This document shows positions 54,950 to 63,974 of a DNA stretch of 64,000 bases, piece by piece. The first letter of the stretch is position 1, and every line of letters begins with the position of its first letter. A program made the translations under genes and the position numbers. The DNA is taken from the NCBI RefSeq assembly GCF_030209355.1, contig NZ_JARVSF010000002.1, positions 307,097-371,096 on the forward strand. Reading direction: 5' to 3'. The stretch comes from Pseudarthrobacter sp. fls2-241-R2A-127. Lineage in GTDB: Bacteria; Actinomycetota; Actinomycetes; Actinomycetales; Micrococcaceae. The notes beneath the pieces were generated by a model. The model was given only the letters and a program-made list of their open reading frames with translations. It did not search any database and was not told the origin of the DNA.

Positions 54950-57804
54950 TGCCGCTGGACCTGGCTCCGGCGCCTAGTGGGCGGCGGAGCAGCCTTCGGG
55001 TTGCCCTGCGGCTGGCGCGCCGCGACATCGGCCGCCACAAGGGGCGGTCACTCCTGATCATCCTGCTGATCATGGTGCCGGTGGCCGGGATGACCGGCGC
55101 CGCCACCCTCTACCAGAGCTCCCAGCGGACGCCAGCGGAAATCGTGGACTACGAACTCGGCGGCACCCAGGCCCGGTTCAGCGCCCTGCCGGTCCCAAGC
55201 TCGGATTCGCTCCAGGACCCGCTCAACGACGCCATGGTGGCCTCCAGCACCGGCCGCTACGACCCGGATTTCAAGCCGGCCGACCCCCGCGATGTCCTTC
55301 CCGCCGGCTATCAAGTCCTGCCACAGCGCCAGCTGCAGCTGACCACCGGGGTTGGGGCAGCCCTGGTAGCACTGCAGGGCAGGGAGGTGGACGCACTCAA
55401 TCCGGCCTTCGCCGGCAAGTTCACGCTCCTGGACGGCCGGCCCCCGCACGGCGGGGCGGAGGTCCTCGCCTCACCCGGGCTCATGGCCCGCTTCCACCTC
55501 ACCTTCGGCCAGGAAATCACGACGTCGGCAGGAACCTTCGTCCCGGTGGGCACCATCCGCGACGCCGGCTCGGCTGACGGCAACAGTTTCCTGTACCTGC
55601 AGTCGAACCAGGTGCCGGCGAACCTCGCCCCCGGACCGCAGGCCCATCTGTCAGTTTCGTATTACCTGGTGGGCCCTGAGCCTGTGACATGGGATTACAT
55701 CAAGGACGCCAACAGCAAGGGCGTGGCCGTGCTGTCACGCAGCGTGGTCCTGGACCCGCCGCCACTCGATCAGCGCGTCGTCCCGGGTTCGCAGCCCCGC
55801 GACGACTCTTCCGCCTTGATGGCCGTCTACGCCACCTTCGGCCTGGTCGGCGCGCTCGCACTCCTGGAGGTGGGCCTGCTCGCCGGCGCAGCGTTCGCCG
55901 TCGGTGCCAAGCAGCAGGTGCGCGAACTGGCGCTCCTGGCTTCGTCAGGGGCGGAAAGCACCACCATCCGCGCGGTGGTCACGGCGGCCGGACTGTGGCT
56001 TGGCGGCATCGCTGTTGCCGCGGGAGCCGCGGTGGGGCTGGGGGCCGCTGCCGTCGTCGTCCATCTGGTCCGACTGACCGGATCCGTCCGGCTGGCGGGC
56101 GTGCACCCGGACGTCCCCATGACCCTGGCCGCTGCTGCCATGGGCCTGGCGGCCTGCGTCCTCGCCGCCATGGTGCCGGCCCGGCAGGTGTCACGCCAGG
56201 CGGTACTTGGCGCGTTGAAATCGGGGCGGGCACCGGCTCCGAAGACGCGGCGGTCCACTGTTGCAGGTGCCGTGGCCCTGGTGGCTGCGGCGGTGCTCCT
56301 GCTGGCCGGCTGGGTGCTGGGCACGTCCACCACCGATCCCGACCAGCGGGCCGCCAAGCTGCCGCTGGTGGTCACTCTCCTGATCCTCGGTGCCGTGTTT
56401 GGCGTTGCCGGCCTGGTCATGGTCACCGGCTGGCTGGTCCTCCGCCTGACGTCCCGCACCCGGTGGATGACACTGTCCTTCCGGATGGCGGCACGGGACT
56501 CGGCCAGGAACCGGGGACGGAGCGTCCCCGCGGTCGCCGCGGTCCTGGCAGCCGCGGCGCTGGCCAGTGCCGCGATGGTGCTCTCGGCCAGCCAGCAGGC
56601 GGGGCTGCGGCAATCGCACTGGTGGGGCGGACTGGAGAACCAGGCCTCCCTGCCGCTGGTGGTGGATCCGCCGATGGGCGCCGGTGGCAGCAGGCAACCG
56701 CCGGTGCACGTGGACGCCTCCGCACTTTCCGCTGCCGTGGCCGGCGCCTTGGGCACGGTCGAATGGACCCATCCCATCACCGCCCCGGAAAGCACCCGCA
56801 CCTGTGCGGACGGTCAGTCCGACCCTGGGTTGCGGCCCCGGACGTCCTCGTCCAACTGCCTGCAGTACTCGCTCGCCCTGCCCGAAGCCAACGCGTGTCC
56901 GCGAACCCCGCAGGGGAGGCTGGCGGATCCGGGTGACTGGCGGTGCCGCGGTTCGATGACCCTTCGGTCGACCTACGACGGGACAGTCCTGGTGGGAGGC
57001 GAAGACGACATTCGCGCCGTGCTGGGCCGGGACGCCACCCCGGAGGCCATGGCCGTGCTGAACGCCGGCGGGATGGTGGTGACCAATCCGGTGTTCGTCA
57101 GCGATGGGAACGTGCTGCTGCAGGCACAGGACGTTAGGACCCATGAGGCGGCGGTTCAAGGGCCAGGCGCGGTCCCCGCTACGGTCAGCAGCACGCCGCT
57201 CGCCGCGGCAGTGCTCGAGCCCTTGGTTCCCGTCCCCTACTACGGCGTCGTGTCACCCGAAACGGCGCAGCGGCTTGAGTTGCACCCGGAACCAGCGGCC
57301 CTGCTGGTCCAATTGGCCGGCGCCCCGTCCGAAGCGGAAACGGACGCCGCATCCGCCGCGGCGGCATCGGTCTACGGGTTACCGGGAATAACCTTCCGGG
57401 CGGAACCGGGTATCTCCCAGGGCGGCCAGTGGACCACCTGGATCATTGTCGTGGTTAGTGCACTCATAACCTTCAGCGCCGCGGGCATTACCACCGGCCT
57501 GTCGCTGGCGGACGCCCGAACAGACCATGCAACGCTGGCCGGGGTGGGCGCCGCGCCGAGGTTGCGAAAGGCCCTGGCCGGGGCCCAGGCCCTGTTCACC
57601 AGCGGCGTCGGGGCGGTGCTGGGAACGCTGGCAGGAACCGTTCCCGCCCTCCTCCTGGTGCTCTCCACGGACCTGCGGACCGCCGTCGAGATCCCGTGGC
57701 TGCCCCTGTCCGTCCTGGTGGCGGCGGTGCCGTTGACCGGTGCTGCCCTCGCCTGGGCCCTCACTCGTTCCCGGCTGCCCATGTCACGGCGCGCCCTGGG
57801 GTAG
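54949..57804 (+). CDS. FtsX-like ABC transporter permease
   Basis: 951 residues in the layout of two FtsX units fused in one chain. The first N-terminal helix is SLLIILLIMVPVAGMTGAAT, followed by a periplasmic-type domain, then a four-helix block (ALMAVYATFGLVGALALLEV and on), a second helix bundle ending in ITFSAAGITTGLSLADARTD, and the last helices near the C-terminus. The large second outside domain (about 560-815) contains two CxnC-like cysteine pairs. With the upstream ATPase it should pull a substrate out of the membrane or transmit force to an outside enzyme; the substrate is unknown. Confidence 0.9.
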   Translation: MPLDLAPAPSGRRSSLRVALRLARRDIGRHKGRSLLIILLIMVPVAGMTGAATLYQSSQRTPAEIVDYELGGTQARFSALPVPSSDSLQDPLNDAMVASSTGRYDPDFKPADPRDVLPAGYQVLPQRQLQLTTGVGAALVALQGREVDALNPAFAGKFTLLDGRPPHGGAEVLASPGLMARFHLTFGQEITTSAGTFVPVGTIRDAGSADGNSFLYLQSNQVPANLAPGPQAHLSVSYYLVGPEPVTWDYIKDANSKGVAVLSRSVVLDPPPLDQRVVPGSQPRDDSSALMAVYATFGLVGALALLEVGLLAGAAFAVGAKQQVRELALLASSGAESTTIRAVVTAAGLWLGGIAVAAGAAVGLGAAAVVVHLVRLTGSVRLAGVHPDVPMTLAAAAMGLAACVLAAMVPARQVSRQAVLGALKSGRAPAPKTRRSTVAGAVALVAAAVLLLAGWVLGTSTTDPDQRAAKLPLVVTLLILGAVFGVAGLVMVTGWLVLRLTSRTRWMTLSFRMAARDSARNRGRSVPAVAAVLAAAALASAAMVLSASQQAGLRQSHWWGGLENQASLPLVVDPPMGAGGSRQPPVHVDASALSAAVAGALGTVEWTHPITAPESTRTCADGQSDPGLRPRTSSSNCLQYSLALPEANACPRTPQGRLADPGDWRCRGSMTLRSTYDGTVLVGGEDDIRAVLGRDATPEAMAVLNAGGMVVTNPVFVSDGNVLLQAQDVRTHEAAVQGPGAVPATVSSTPLAAAVLEPLVPVPYYGVVSPETAQRLELHPEPAALLVQLAGAPSEAETDAASAAAASVYGLPGITFRAEPGISQGGQWTTWIIVVVSALITFSAAGITTGLSLADARTDHATLAGVGAAPRLRKALAGAQALFTSGVGAVLGTLAGTVPALLLVLSTDLRTAVEIPWLPLSVLVAAVPLTGAALAWALTRSRLPMSRRALG

Positions 57805-57982
57805 GAACCGGATTCCGCGGCCTTCCGCCGCATGCCTCCGTACCTGTTTCCCGCTCGTTCGTCGCCGGTTCGCCGCCGCTCACCGCACAGTCCCGAGCCG
57901 CACCGTGCACCGCCGTCCCTGCCCGCCGGGGCATTGGTAGGGTGCCGGGTAGCAGAAGCGGGAACACTCTCAAGGAGGAGAC

Positions 57983-60280
57983 ATGGCCGGAATACCGGAC
58001 CAGCGGAAGGACGGTACCCGGGCGGAGGGCGGGCTGGCGACAGACCCGGATCTCCCGCCGCCCGCCGTGGACCAGGCAACGCTCGAGGCCGAAGACCGGA
58101 AATGGACCCCCGCAAAGATCGCAATGTGGGTGGCGATCGCCCTGCTGGGCGGCGTCGCCTGGTTCATGCTGGCCATTGTCCGCGGTGAAACCGTCAACGC
58201 CATCTGGTTCGTCTTCGCTTCAGTGTGCACCTACCTGATCGGCTACCGCTTCTACTCCAAGGTGATCGAGCGATACATCACCAAGCCGGACGACCACCGT
58301 GCCACCCCGGCCGAGTACAAGGCCGACGGCAAGGACTACGTCCGCACCGACCGCAATGTACTTTTCGGCCACCACTTCGCTGCCATCGCCGGCGCCGGCC
58401 CGCTGGTAGGTCCTGTCATCGCCGCCCAGATGGGTTACCTCCCCGGCACCATCTGGATCATTGTCGGCGTAGTCCTCGCCGGCGCCGTCCAGGACTACCT
58501 GGTCATGTTCTTCTCCATGCGCCGCGGCGGCCGCTCGCTCGGCCAGATGGCGCGCGAGGAACTGGGCGTCATCGGCGGCACGGCCGCCCTCATTGCCACC
58601 TTGCTGATCATGGTGATCATCGTGGCCATCCTGGCGCTCGTCGTCGTCAATGCCCTGGGCGAAAGCCCGTGGGGTGTGTTCTCCGTCGGCATGACCATCC
58701 CGATTGCCCTGTTCATGGGTGTCTACCTCCGCTACCTGCGCCCCGGCAAGGTCATGGAAGTCTCCATCATTGGTTTCGTCCTGCTGATGGCAGCCATCAT
58801 CGGCGGCGGCGCGGTGGCCGGTACCGAGTGGGGCGCCGCGTTCTTCCACCTGGACAAGGTGACCATCGCCTGGGGCCTGATCATTTACGGCTTCATTGCC
58901 GCCATCCTGCCGGTGTGGCTGCTCCTGGCCCCGCGCGACTACCTCTCCACCTTCATGAAGATCGGTGTGATCGTGATGCTCGCGCTGGCCATAGTGGTGG
59001 TCCGGCCTGAAATTACCGTCCCGGCCTTCAGTGAATTCGCCGGCCGTGAGAACGGGCCCGTGTTCTCCGGCGCCCTGTTCCCCTTCCTGTTCGTCACCAT
59101 CGCCTGCGGCGCGCTCTCCGGATTCCATGCCCTGATCTCCTCCGGCACCACCCCCAAACTGATTGAAAAGGAACGGCAGGCCCGGTACATCGGCTACGGC
59201 GGCATGCTGATGGAATCCTTCGTGGCCATCATGGCGCTCGTTGCGGCCATCTCGATCGACCGTGGCCTGTACTTCGCCATGAACGCCCCCGCGGCGCTTA
59301 CCGGCGGAACCGCGGAGACGGCAGCCGCGTGGGTCAACAGCCTGGGCCTCAGCGGCGTGAACATCACCCCGGGCCTGCTTAGCGAAACGGCCGCGAACGT
59401 GGGGGAGCAGAGCATTGTGTCCCGCACCGGCGGTGCACCCACGCTGGCCGTGGGCCTGGCGCACATCATGCACCAGTTCGTGGGCGGGACGGCCATGATG
59501 GGCTTCTGGTACCACTTCGCCATCATGTTCGAGGCACTATTCATCCTCACCGCCGTTGACGCCGGAACCCGGGTGGCCCGGTTCATGCTGCAGGACTCGA
59601 TCGGCAACTTCGTCCCCAAGTTCAAGGAAGCCTCCTGGCGGCCGGGCGCCTGGCTCTGCACCGCCATCATGGTCGCGGCGTGGGGTGCCGTGCTGCTGAT
59701 GGGCGTCACCGATCCGCTCGGCGGCATCAACACGCTGTTCCCGCTGTTCGGCATCGCCAACCAGTTGCTCGCCGCCATCGCGCTGGCCGTGGTCCTGGCC
59801 ATCGTCGCCAAACGCGGAACCTTCAAATACCTCTGGATCGTTGCCCTGCCGCTGGCCTTCGCCGCGGTGGTCACCATTACCGCGAGCTACCAGAAGATCT
59901 TCTCGCCCGTTCCGGCCGTGGGGTACTTCGCCAACAATGCGGCGTTCAGCAAGGCGCTCGCGGACGGCAAGACCGAGTTTGGCACGGCCAAGACCGTGGC
60001 TGCCATGGAGGCCGTGGTCCGCAACACCGCCATCCAGGGCTGGTTGTCAGTGATCTTCGTGGTGCTGAGCATCATCGTGATCGCCACGGCGGTACTCGCT
60101 ACGGCCAAGGCGTTCCGTGACCGTGCCTCCGGGACGGCCACCACGGACAACGAAGACCCCGCAGTGCCCTCCCGGGTGTTCGCTCCCGCCGGCCTGGTCC
60201 CGACGGCTGCCGAGCGCGTGCTGGGCGCGGAGTGGGACAAGGTGCCCGCCGACGCCCGCATGGAACGGGCCGGACACTGA
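57983..60280 (+). CDS. cstA: Carbon starvation protein CstA (peptide/pyruvate transporter)
   Basis: 765 residues with about 16-18 helices. Conserved CstA blocks are YRFYSKVIERYI, VLFGHHFAAIAGAGPLVGPV, GAVQDYLVMFFSMRRGGRSLG, ISSGTTPKLIEKE and LFGIANQLLAAIALAVV. CstA imports peptides or pyruvate under carbon limitation. AAGGAGGAG is an excellent ribosome binding site. The next gene codes for the small YbdD-type partner, starting one base into the cstA stop. A soluble C-terminal tail of about 50 residues is longer than in E. coli. Confidence 0.95.
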   Translation: MAGIPDQRKDGTRAEGGLATDPDLPPPAVDQATLEAEDRKWTPAKIAMWVAIALLGGVAWFMLAIVRGETVNAIWFVFASVCTYLIGYRFYSKVIERYITKPDDHRATPAEYKADGKDYVRTDRNVLFGHHFAAIAGAGPLVGPVIAAQMGYLPGTIWIIVGVVLAGAVQDYLVMFFSMRRGGRSLGQMAREELGVIGGTAALIATLLIMVIIVAILALVVVNALGESPWGVFSVGMTIPIALFMGVYLRYLRPGKVMEVSIIGFVLLMAAIIGGGAVAGTEWGAAFFHLDKVTIAWGLIIYGFIAAILPVWLLLAPRDYLSTFMKIGVIVMLALAIVVVRPEITVPAFSEFAGRENGPVFSGALFPFLFVTIACGALSGFHALISSGTTPKLIEKERQARYIGYGGMLMESFVAIMALVAAISIDRGLYFAMNAPAALTGGTAETAAAWVNSLGLSGVNITPGLLSETAANVGEQSIVSRTGGAPTLAVGLAHIMHQFVGGTAMMGFWYHFAIMFEALFILTAVDAGTRVARFMLQDSIGNFVPKFKEASWRPGAWLCTAIMVAAWGAVLLMGVTDPLGGINTLFPLFGIANQLLAAIALAVVLAIVAKRGTFKYLWIVALPLAFAAVVTITASYQKIFSPVPAVGYFANNAAFSKALADGKTEFGTAKTVAAMEAVVRNTAIQGWLSVIFVVLSIIVIATAVLATAKAFRDRASGTATTDNEDPAVPSRVFAPAGLVPTAAERVLGAEWDKVPADARMERAGH

Positions 60281-60483
60281 TGAGCACAGGCATCACCGCG
60301 GTGGCCAATGGCTTCCGCGGGTTTGCGCGCTACCTGGGCGGTGTCATGGGCGCGGATGCCTACGCCAAGTACCTTGAGCACCACAGGGCCTCCGGGCAAC
60401 AGGAAGCACCGCTCAGCGAGCGGGAATTCTGGCGGGACCGTACGGACCGCCAGGACAGCAACCCGCAAGGCAGGTGCTGCTGA
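60280..60483 (+). CDS. YbdD/YjiX-family small protein, CstA partner
   Basis: 67 residues. FRGFARYLGGVMGADAYAKYLEHHRA, then PLSEREFWRDRTDRQDSNPQGRCC, the motif order of YbdD (E. coli gene after cstA) with its R-Y-x2-Y-x3-H pattern. YbdD is needed for CstA-dependent pyruvate uptake, and the same pairing is seen here. The ATG overlaps the cstA stop (TGATG), so the frame is translationally coupled. The two final cysteines are typical. Confidence 0.9.
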   Translation: MSTGITAVANGFRGFARYLGGVMGADAYAKYLEHHRASGQQEAPLSEREFWRDRTDRQDSNPQGRCC

Positions 60484-60549
60484 TTGAGCCCGCAGCGGAC
60501 AAGGCGCACGAGGCGTTCCTGGGGTGGCACCGGGCCCGATGGCGCATGA

Positions 60550-60555
60550 GAGTAT
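60550..60555 (+). promoter_or_regulatory. -10-like hexamer GAGTAT of bpa
   Basis: GAGTAT, six bases before the ATG at 60562. Confidence 0.35.
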
Positions 60556-60561
60556 GAACGC

Positions 60562-61188
60562 ATGAGCGATCCCAATGACACTCAGGCAGCTGAGGACCTC
60601 CCGGTAGAAGGCACCCCCGTTGAGGACGACCCGTCGCCGCTCCAGGCACCGCTGGGAACGGACGGAAGGCCGCAGCGCAGCAGCCTGCACGACCTTGTTG
60701 ACGAGCCGGCCAAGGTGATGCGGATCGGCACCATGATCAGGCAGTTGCTGGAAGAGGTGAAGTCCGCACCCCTGGACGAGGCCGCGAGGGGGCGGCTGGC
60801 CGCCATCCATAAGCGTTCCATCAAGGAACTCGAGGACGGCCTTGCCCCCGAGCTGGTGGCTGAACTGGACAGGATCAACCTGCCGTTCTCCGACAATGTC
60901 ACCCCCTCGGATGCTGAACTCCGCATCGCCCAGGCCCAGCTGGTGGGCTGGCTGGAAGGCCTGTTCCATGGCATCCAGACGGCCATCGCAGCGCAGAACG
61001 CTGCCCGGGAACACGCTGCGGCACAGCTGCAGCTTCGCCAACTGCCGCCTGGCACCATGATTGCGCCCGGCGTCGTCATCGGTGAAAACGGTGAGCCCCA
61101 GCGGGCGCCGGCCGGGGCACGCCCGCCCGCGCAGGGCGCGCCCAACCAGCGTGACGACCCGGACCACGGTCCCGGGCAGTACCTGTAG
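60562..61188 (+). CDS. bpa: Bacterial proteasome activator Bpa (PafE)
   Basis: 208 residues. The structured helical middle (about 45-155) has EPAKVMRIGTMIRQLLEEVK, LDEAARGRLAAIHKRSIKEL, LDRINLPFSDNVTPSDAELR and LVGWLEGLFHGIQTAIAAQN, matching mycobacterial Bpa, which forms a dodecameric ring. The protein ends PDHGPGQYL: the C-terminal GQYL is the known tail that docks in the 20S proteasome pocket. It opens the proteasome for ATP-independent degradation of unfolded proteins. No other proteasome gene is in this window. The 3' gene at 61196 follows within eight bases. Confidence 0.9.
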   Translation: MSDPNDTQAAEDLPVEGTPVEDDPSPLQAPLGTDGRPQRSSLHDLVDEPAKVMRIGTMIRQLLEEVKSAPLDEAARGRLAAIHKRSIKELEDGLAPELVAELDRINLPFSDNVTPSDAELRIAQAQLVGWLEGLFHGIQTAIAAQNAAREHAAAQLQLRQLPPGTMIAPGVVIGENGEPQRAPAGARPPAQGAPNQRDDPDHGPGQYL

Positions 61189-61195
61189 GCTCCGC

Positions 61196-61639
61196 TTGGG
61201 CTTTTTCAGCGCCGCCAGGCAGGGGCGCAAAGATGATGCCGAACTTGGCAAGGGGTTGTGGCGCCGTGCGCACGACCGCTTTCACCGGGGTTTGGACCGC
61301 TTCCACCAGGTGCTGGAGGGGGTGGAGGACGACCAGCTGTACGGCGAGCTGGTGGAGATTGCCAACCAGCTCGCTGCGCTGCTGCCGCGTGTCAGGGCAG
61401 TCTGCGTGGAAGCGCAGCGGCGTGCTCCCAGCGACGGCCTGGACATTCCCGCCGCACTGTCCAACGTCCACAGGTCCCTGTCAAAGGCAGGAAATTCACT
61501 GGCAACCACGGCGGAAGCTGCGGCTATGCTTCGGCTCGCCGTGGGGCCGGTGCCGGTGGGCGCCGCGTCCGTCCACCGCCGCGCCGAAGCGGTCTTCCAG
61601 CAGGTGGACGACGCCGAGCGGCAGCTTCACGGGGGATAG
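61196..61639 (+). CDS. Conserved helical protein of unknown function
   Basis: About 147 residues, mostly helical. The core pattern is GLWRRAHDRFHRGLDRFHQV, LEGVEDDQLYGELVEIANQL, AALLPRVRAVCVEAQRRAPS and IPAALSNVHRSLSKAGNSLATTAEAAAML. This looks like a compact helical-bundle protein conserved in Arthrobacter and relatives, but I know no function. The TTG at 61196 is the best start: the preceding frame runs through the bpa coding region and is implausible. It lies eight bases after the bpa stop and is likely co-expressed with it, suggesting a possible role in proteasome or protein quality control. Confidence 0.55.
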   Translation: MGFFSAARQGRKDDAELGKGLWRRAHDRFHRGLDRFHQVLEGVEDDQLYGELVEIANQLAALLPRVRAVCVEAQRRAPSDGLDIPAALSNVHRSLSKAGNSLATTAEAAAMLRLAVGPVPVGAASVHRRAEAVFQQVDDAERQLHGG

Positions 61640-61743
61640 GCCGGGCGGGTGCCCAGGAATATTCCCAATTTGGAAGCCTACTTTTCAGTTAAGCGTCTGG
61701 CTGACAGAGCCCGATTTCGCAGCGTTGGGCTCCCGGGTTTTGG

Positions 61744-61749
61744 CAGGAT
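61744..61749 (+). promoter_or_regulatory. -10-like hexamer CAGGAT of the aldo/keto reductase gene
   Basis: CAGGAT, six bases before the ATG at 61756; identical to the MFS gene element at 42034-42039. Confidence 0.4.
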
Positions 61750-61755
61750 GCACTT

Positions 61756-62601
61756 ATGACTCTTTCACCTACCTTGACTTTCAACGACGGAAACACGATC
61801 CCCCAGCTCGGCTACGGTGTGTGGCAGGTTGAGGACGATGTGGCTGAAAAGGTTGTCCGCCAGGCGTTCGAAGCCGGCTTCCGCCACATTGACACGGCAA
61901 AGATCTACGGCAACGAGGCAGGCGTGGGCCGCGCCATTGCCGGCTCCGGCCTCTCGCCCGAGCAGATTTTCGTTACCACCAAGCTGTGGAACGCGGACCA
62001 AGGATACGAGTCGACCCTCGCCGCCTTCGAGGAGTCCATGGACCGCCTTGGCCTCGAAACCCTGGACCTGTACCTCATCCACTGGATGCAGCCCAAGCAG
62101 GACAAGTATGTCGATACCTGGAAGGCGCTGATCGAGCTGCAAAAGCGCGGGCGCGTCAAGTCCATCGGTGTCTCCAATTTCACGGCAGAAGGCCTGCAGC
62201 GCCTGATCGACGAAACAGGAGTGGTTCCGGCCATCCACCAGATCGAACTGCACCCCTACTTCAGCCAGCGTGAACTGAGGGCGTTTGGAGCTGACAAGGG
62301 CATCCTGACCCAGGCCTGGTCCCCGCTGGGCCAGGGCGGCGAGCTGCTGGAGGACCCCGCCGTGGCGTCCATCGCGGCCAAGCACCAGGCCACACCGGCG
62401 CAGGTTGTCATCGCCTGGCACCTTGCGATCGGCAACGTGGTCATCCCCAAGTCGGTAACCGAGTCCCGCATCAAGGAGAACTTCGCAGCCCTTGAGGTCT
62501 CCCTGGACGCCGATGACGTCGAGGCGATCAACGCCCTGGACCGGACCGCCGGCGGCGAGGGCCGCATCGGACCCGATCCTGCCGTTTCCGACTTCCAGTA
62601 A
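61756..62601 (+). CDS. Aldo/keto reductase (2,5-diketo-gluconate reductase type)
   Basis: 281 residues, the normal TIM-barrel length. GYGVWQVEDDVAEKVVRQAFEAGFRHIDTAKIYGNEAGVG contains the catalytic Asp and Tyr (HIDTAKIYGNE), the catalytic Lys lies in FVTTKLWN, and the His in LYLIHWMQPKQDKY. The NADPH site is at VIPKSVTESRIKENF. It reduces aldehydes or ketones of sugars or other carbonyls in the cytoplasm. CAGGAT six bases before the ATG indicates a leaderless transcript. It is a single-gene unit. Confidence 0.92.
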   Translation: MTLSPTLTFNDGNTIPQLGYGVWQVEDDVAEKVVRQAFEAGFRHIDTAKIYGNEAGVGRAIAGSGLSPEQIFVTTKLWNADQGYESTLAAFEESMDRLGLETLDLYLIHWMQPKQDKYVDTWKALIELQKRGRVKSIGVSNFTAEGLQRLIDETGVVPAIHQIELHPYFSQRELRAFGADKGILTQAWSPLGQGGELLEDPAVASIAAKHQATPAQVVIAWHLAIGNVVIPKSVTESRIKENFAALEVSLDADDVEAINALDRTAGGEGRIGPDPAVSDFQ

Positions 62602-62766
62602 GCCCGCGGTTCCACTATTCCGCGACGGCGGCCCACGGCCTCACCCGGCCGGTGGACTCCCGCCAATCCAACGTCAGCCCGTGCTGCCGGCAACCGCCAG
62701 GCAGCGCGGGCTGACGCCTTTAACGCGGCCGGGCGCCCCCGCGCTGCGTGTTCCTGTTCCGGCCGG

Positions 62767-62952
62767 TCAGGCAGCGATTCTGACCGGCTGCACGCTCACG
62801 GCGTCCACCACGACCCAGCTGTCCTCGCCCGTGCACTGCCTGCTGGCGAAACGCTCCGCCTCGACCAAGGTGTCGAAAACCTCGGCGCGGGCACGGCCAC
62901 AGTCGGCGTCGAAGTAGGTGACGTGAAATTCCTGAACGGTTTGGTTCTCCAT
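62767..62952 (-). CDS. Small conserved hypothetical protein (61 aa)
   Basis: 61 residues: ENQTVQEFHVTYFDADCGRA, then RAEVFDTLVEAERFASRQCT and DSWVVVDAVSVQPV. The strand-helix-strand order suggests a small alpha/beta domain, and the cysteines could bind metal but are not arranged as a known motif. The start at 62952 is supported by CACACT six bases upstream, even though an in-frame ATG lies further upstream. I do not recognise the family. It lies between the aldo/keto reductase and the amidotransferase, converging on the former. Confidence 0.55.
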   Translation of the reverse strand: MENQTVQEFHVTYFDADCGRARAEVFDTLVEAERFASRQCTGEDSWVVVDAVSVQPVRIAA

Positions 62953-62958
62953 AAATCC

Positions 62959-62964
62959 AGTGTG
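62959..62964 (-). promoter_or_regulatory. -10-like hexamer CACACT of the 61-aa protein gene
   Basis: CACACT on the minus strand, six bases before the ATG at 62952. Confidence 0.4.
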
Positions 62965-63056
62965 CAACCGGGGTCTGACATTCCGTGGAATCAGGCCCGC
63001 GTGTTGTCCTCCGGCCCGAAACCACGGGAGTGGCCGGGCCGCGGCAGCGGCTGCCA

Positions 63057-63926
63057 TCACGGCTTTTGGGACGCTGCAGCCGATGGTTCAAGATCGGCCA
63101 GGGTCAGCAGGTGCGCTGGATGTTCCGGAAACGGGAAAGTGGCCGTTATCGCCAGCGACGGACCCACATGGACCAGCTCCCCGGGCGCCAGGGCGCGCCA
63201 GCGCGGGTTGTCGTCCATGGGCTCGGTGGCGAACAGGACGTGCGGCGACAGGGACAGATCCGTGCTGCGGGAGTGGATCCGCGGGCTTCTGGCGTCCAGC
63301 GGGGCCGCTGGGGCCGGTTCGGCGGCAGGGTTCCTTTCCAGGATGTACAACTCGTGGCTGGCCGGGTACCGGAGCGCCCAGAGGTCGGTGGCAGTGGTGA
63401 TGATGAGGTTCAGGCTGTAGACCGGCAGCTCCGCCGAGATCCACTCGACGGACCGGACGATGCCCTCCCCGAGGTCGCCGCCCGCCCCGCGGGTATGGGC
63501 CGTGATGAGGGCGAACAGCCGCTCACTGTCCGTCTGGCCCTGCACCAGGTCCGCAACCCCCAGATCGGTGAGGTGGTGGTCAAGGCGGTCGATGCCGGCG
63601 AAGGCACCGTTATGGGCAAAGACCCGCCCGTCCTGCATGAACGGGTGCGTGTTCACCACGGTTCGCGCACCGGTGCTCGCGTACCTGACGTGGGCCAGGA
63701 AGGTGGTGCTCCGCAGTTCCCGTGCCTCGCGGGCAAACGTGTGGTCCTCCCAGGCGGCCAGCGGCCTTTTGGTCAGCCTGGCCCGGCCATCAGCGTCGAA
63801 GGTCCCGATGCCGGCTCCATCGGGCTCGCGGCGGCTTTGCTCGGTGAGGCTGTCCGGGGCATCCAGCAGCCAAAATGTCGCCCGGACGGTCCGCGGACCG
63901 GCGTGCAGCCCGAACAATCGGCACAT
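63057..63926 (-). CDS. Class II glutamine amidotransferase (GATase type 2)
   Basis: 289 residues starting MCRLFGLHAGP, so that after Met removal Cys1 becomes the Ntn nucleophile. FLAHVRYASTGARTVVNTHPF and GRVFAHNGAFAGIDRLD supply the substrate Arg/His and the oxyanion Asn-Gly, and QTDSERLFALI gives the conserved Asp-Ser. This short stand-alone layout is that of EgtC/YafJ-type amidotransferases. It hydrolyses glutamine or a gamma-glutamyl compound; ergothioneine genes are not seen next to it. GGGAGGACG stands before the ATG. The last residues overlap no neighbour. Confidence 0.88.
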   Translation of the reverse strand: MCRLFGLHAGPRTVRATFWLLDAPDSLTEQSRREPDGAGIGTFDADGRARLTKRPLAAWEDHTFAREARELRSTTFLAHVRYASTGARTVVNTHPFMQDGRVFAHNGAFAGIDRLDHHLTDLGVADLVQGQTDSERLFALITAHTRGAGGDLGEGIVRSVEWISAELPVYSLNLIITTATDLWALRYPASHELYILERNPAAEPAPAAPLDARSPRIHSRSTDLSLSPHVLFATEPMDDNPRWRALAPGELVHVGPSLAITATFPFPEHPAHLLTLADLEPSAAASQKP

Positions 63927-63957
63927 GGCGCGTCCTCCCGGGCCGCTAGATGAGTAA

Positions 63958-63974
63958 GTCCTATTGCGTAGGAC
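63958..63974. promoter_or_regulatory. Inverted repeat near the right edge
   Basis: GTCCTATTGCGTAGGAC: six-base arms around TTGCG. It looks like an operator; the controlled gene could be the amidotransferase or one beyond the window. Confidence 0.45.
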
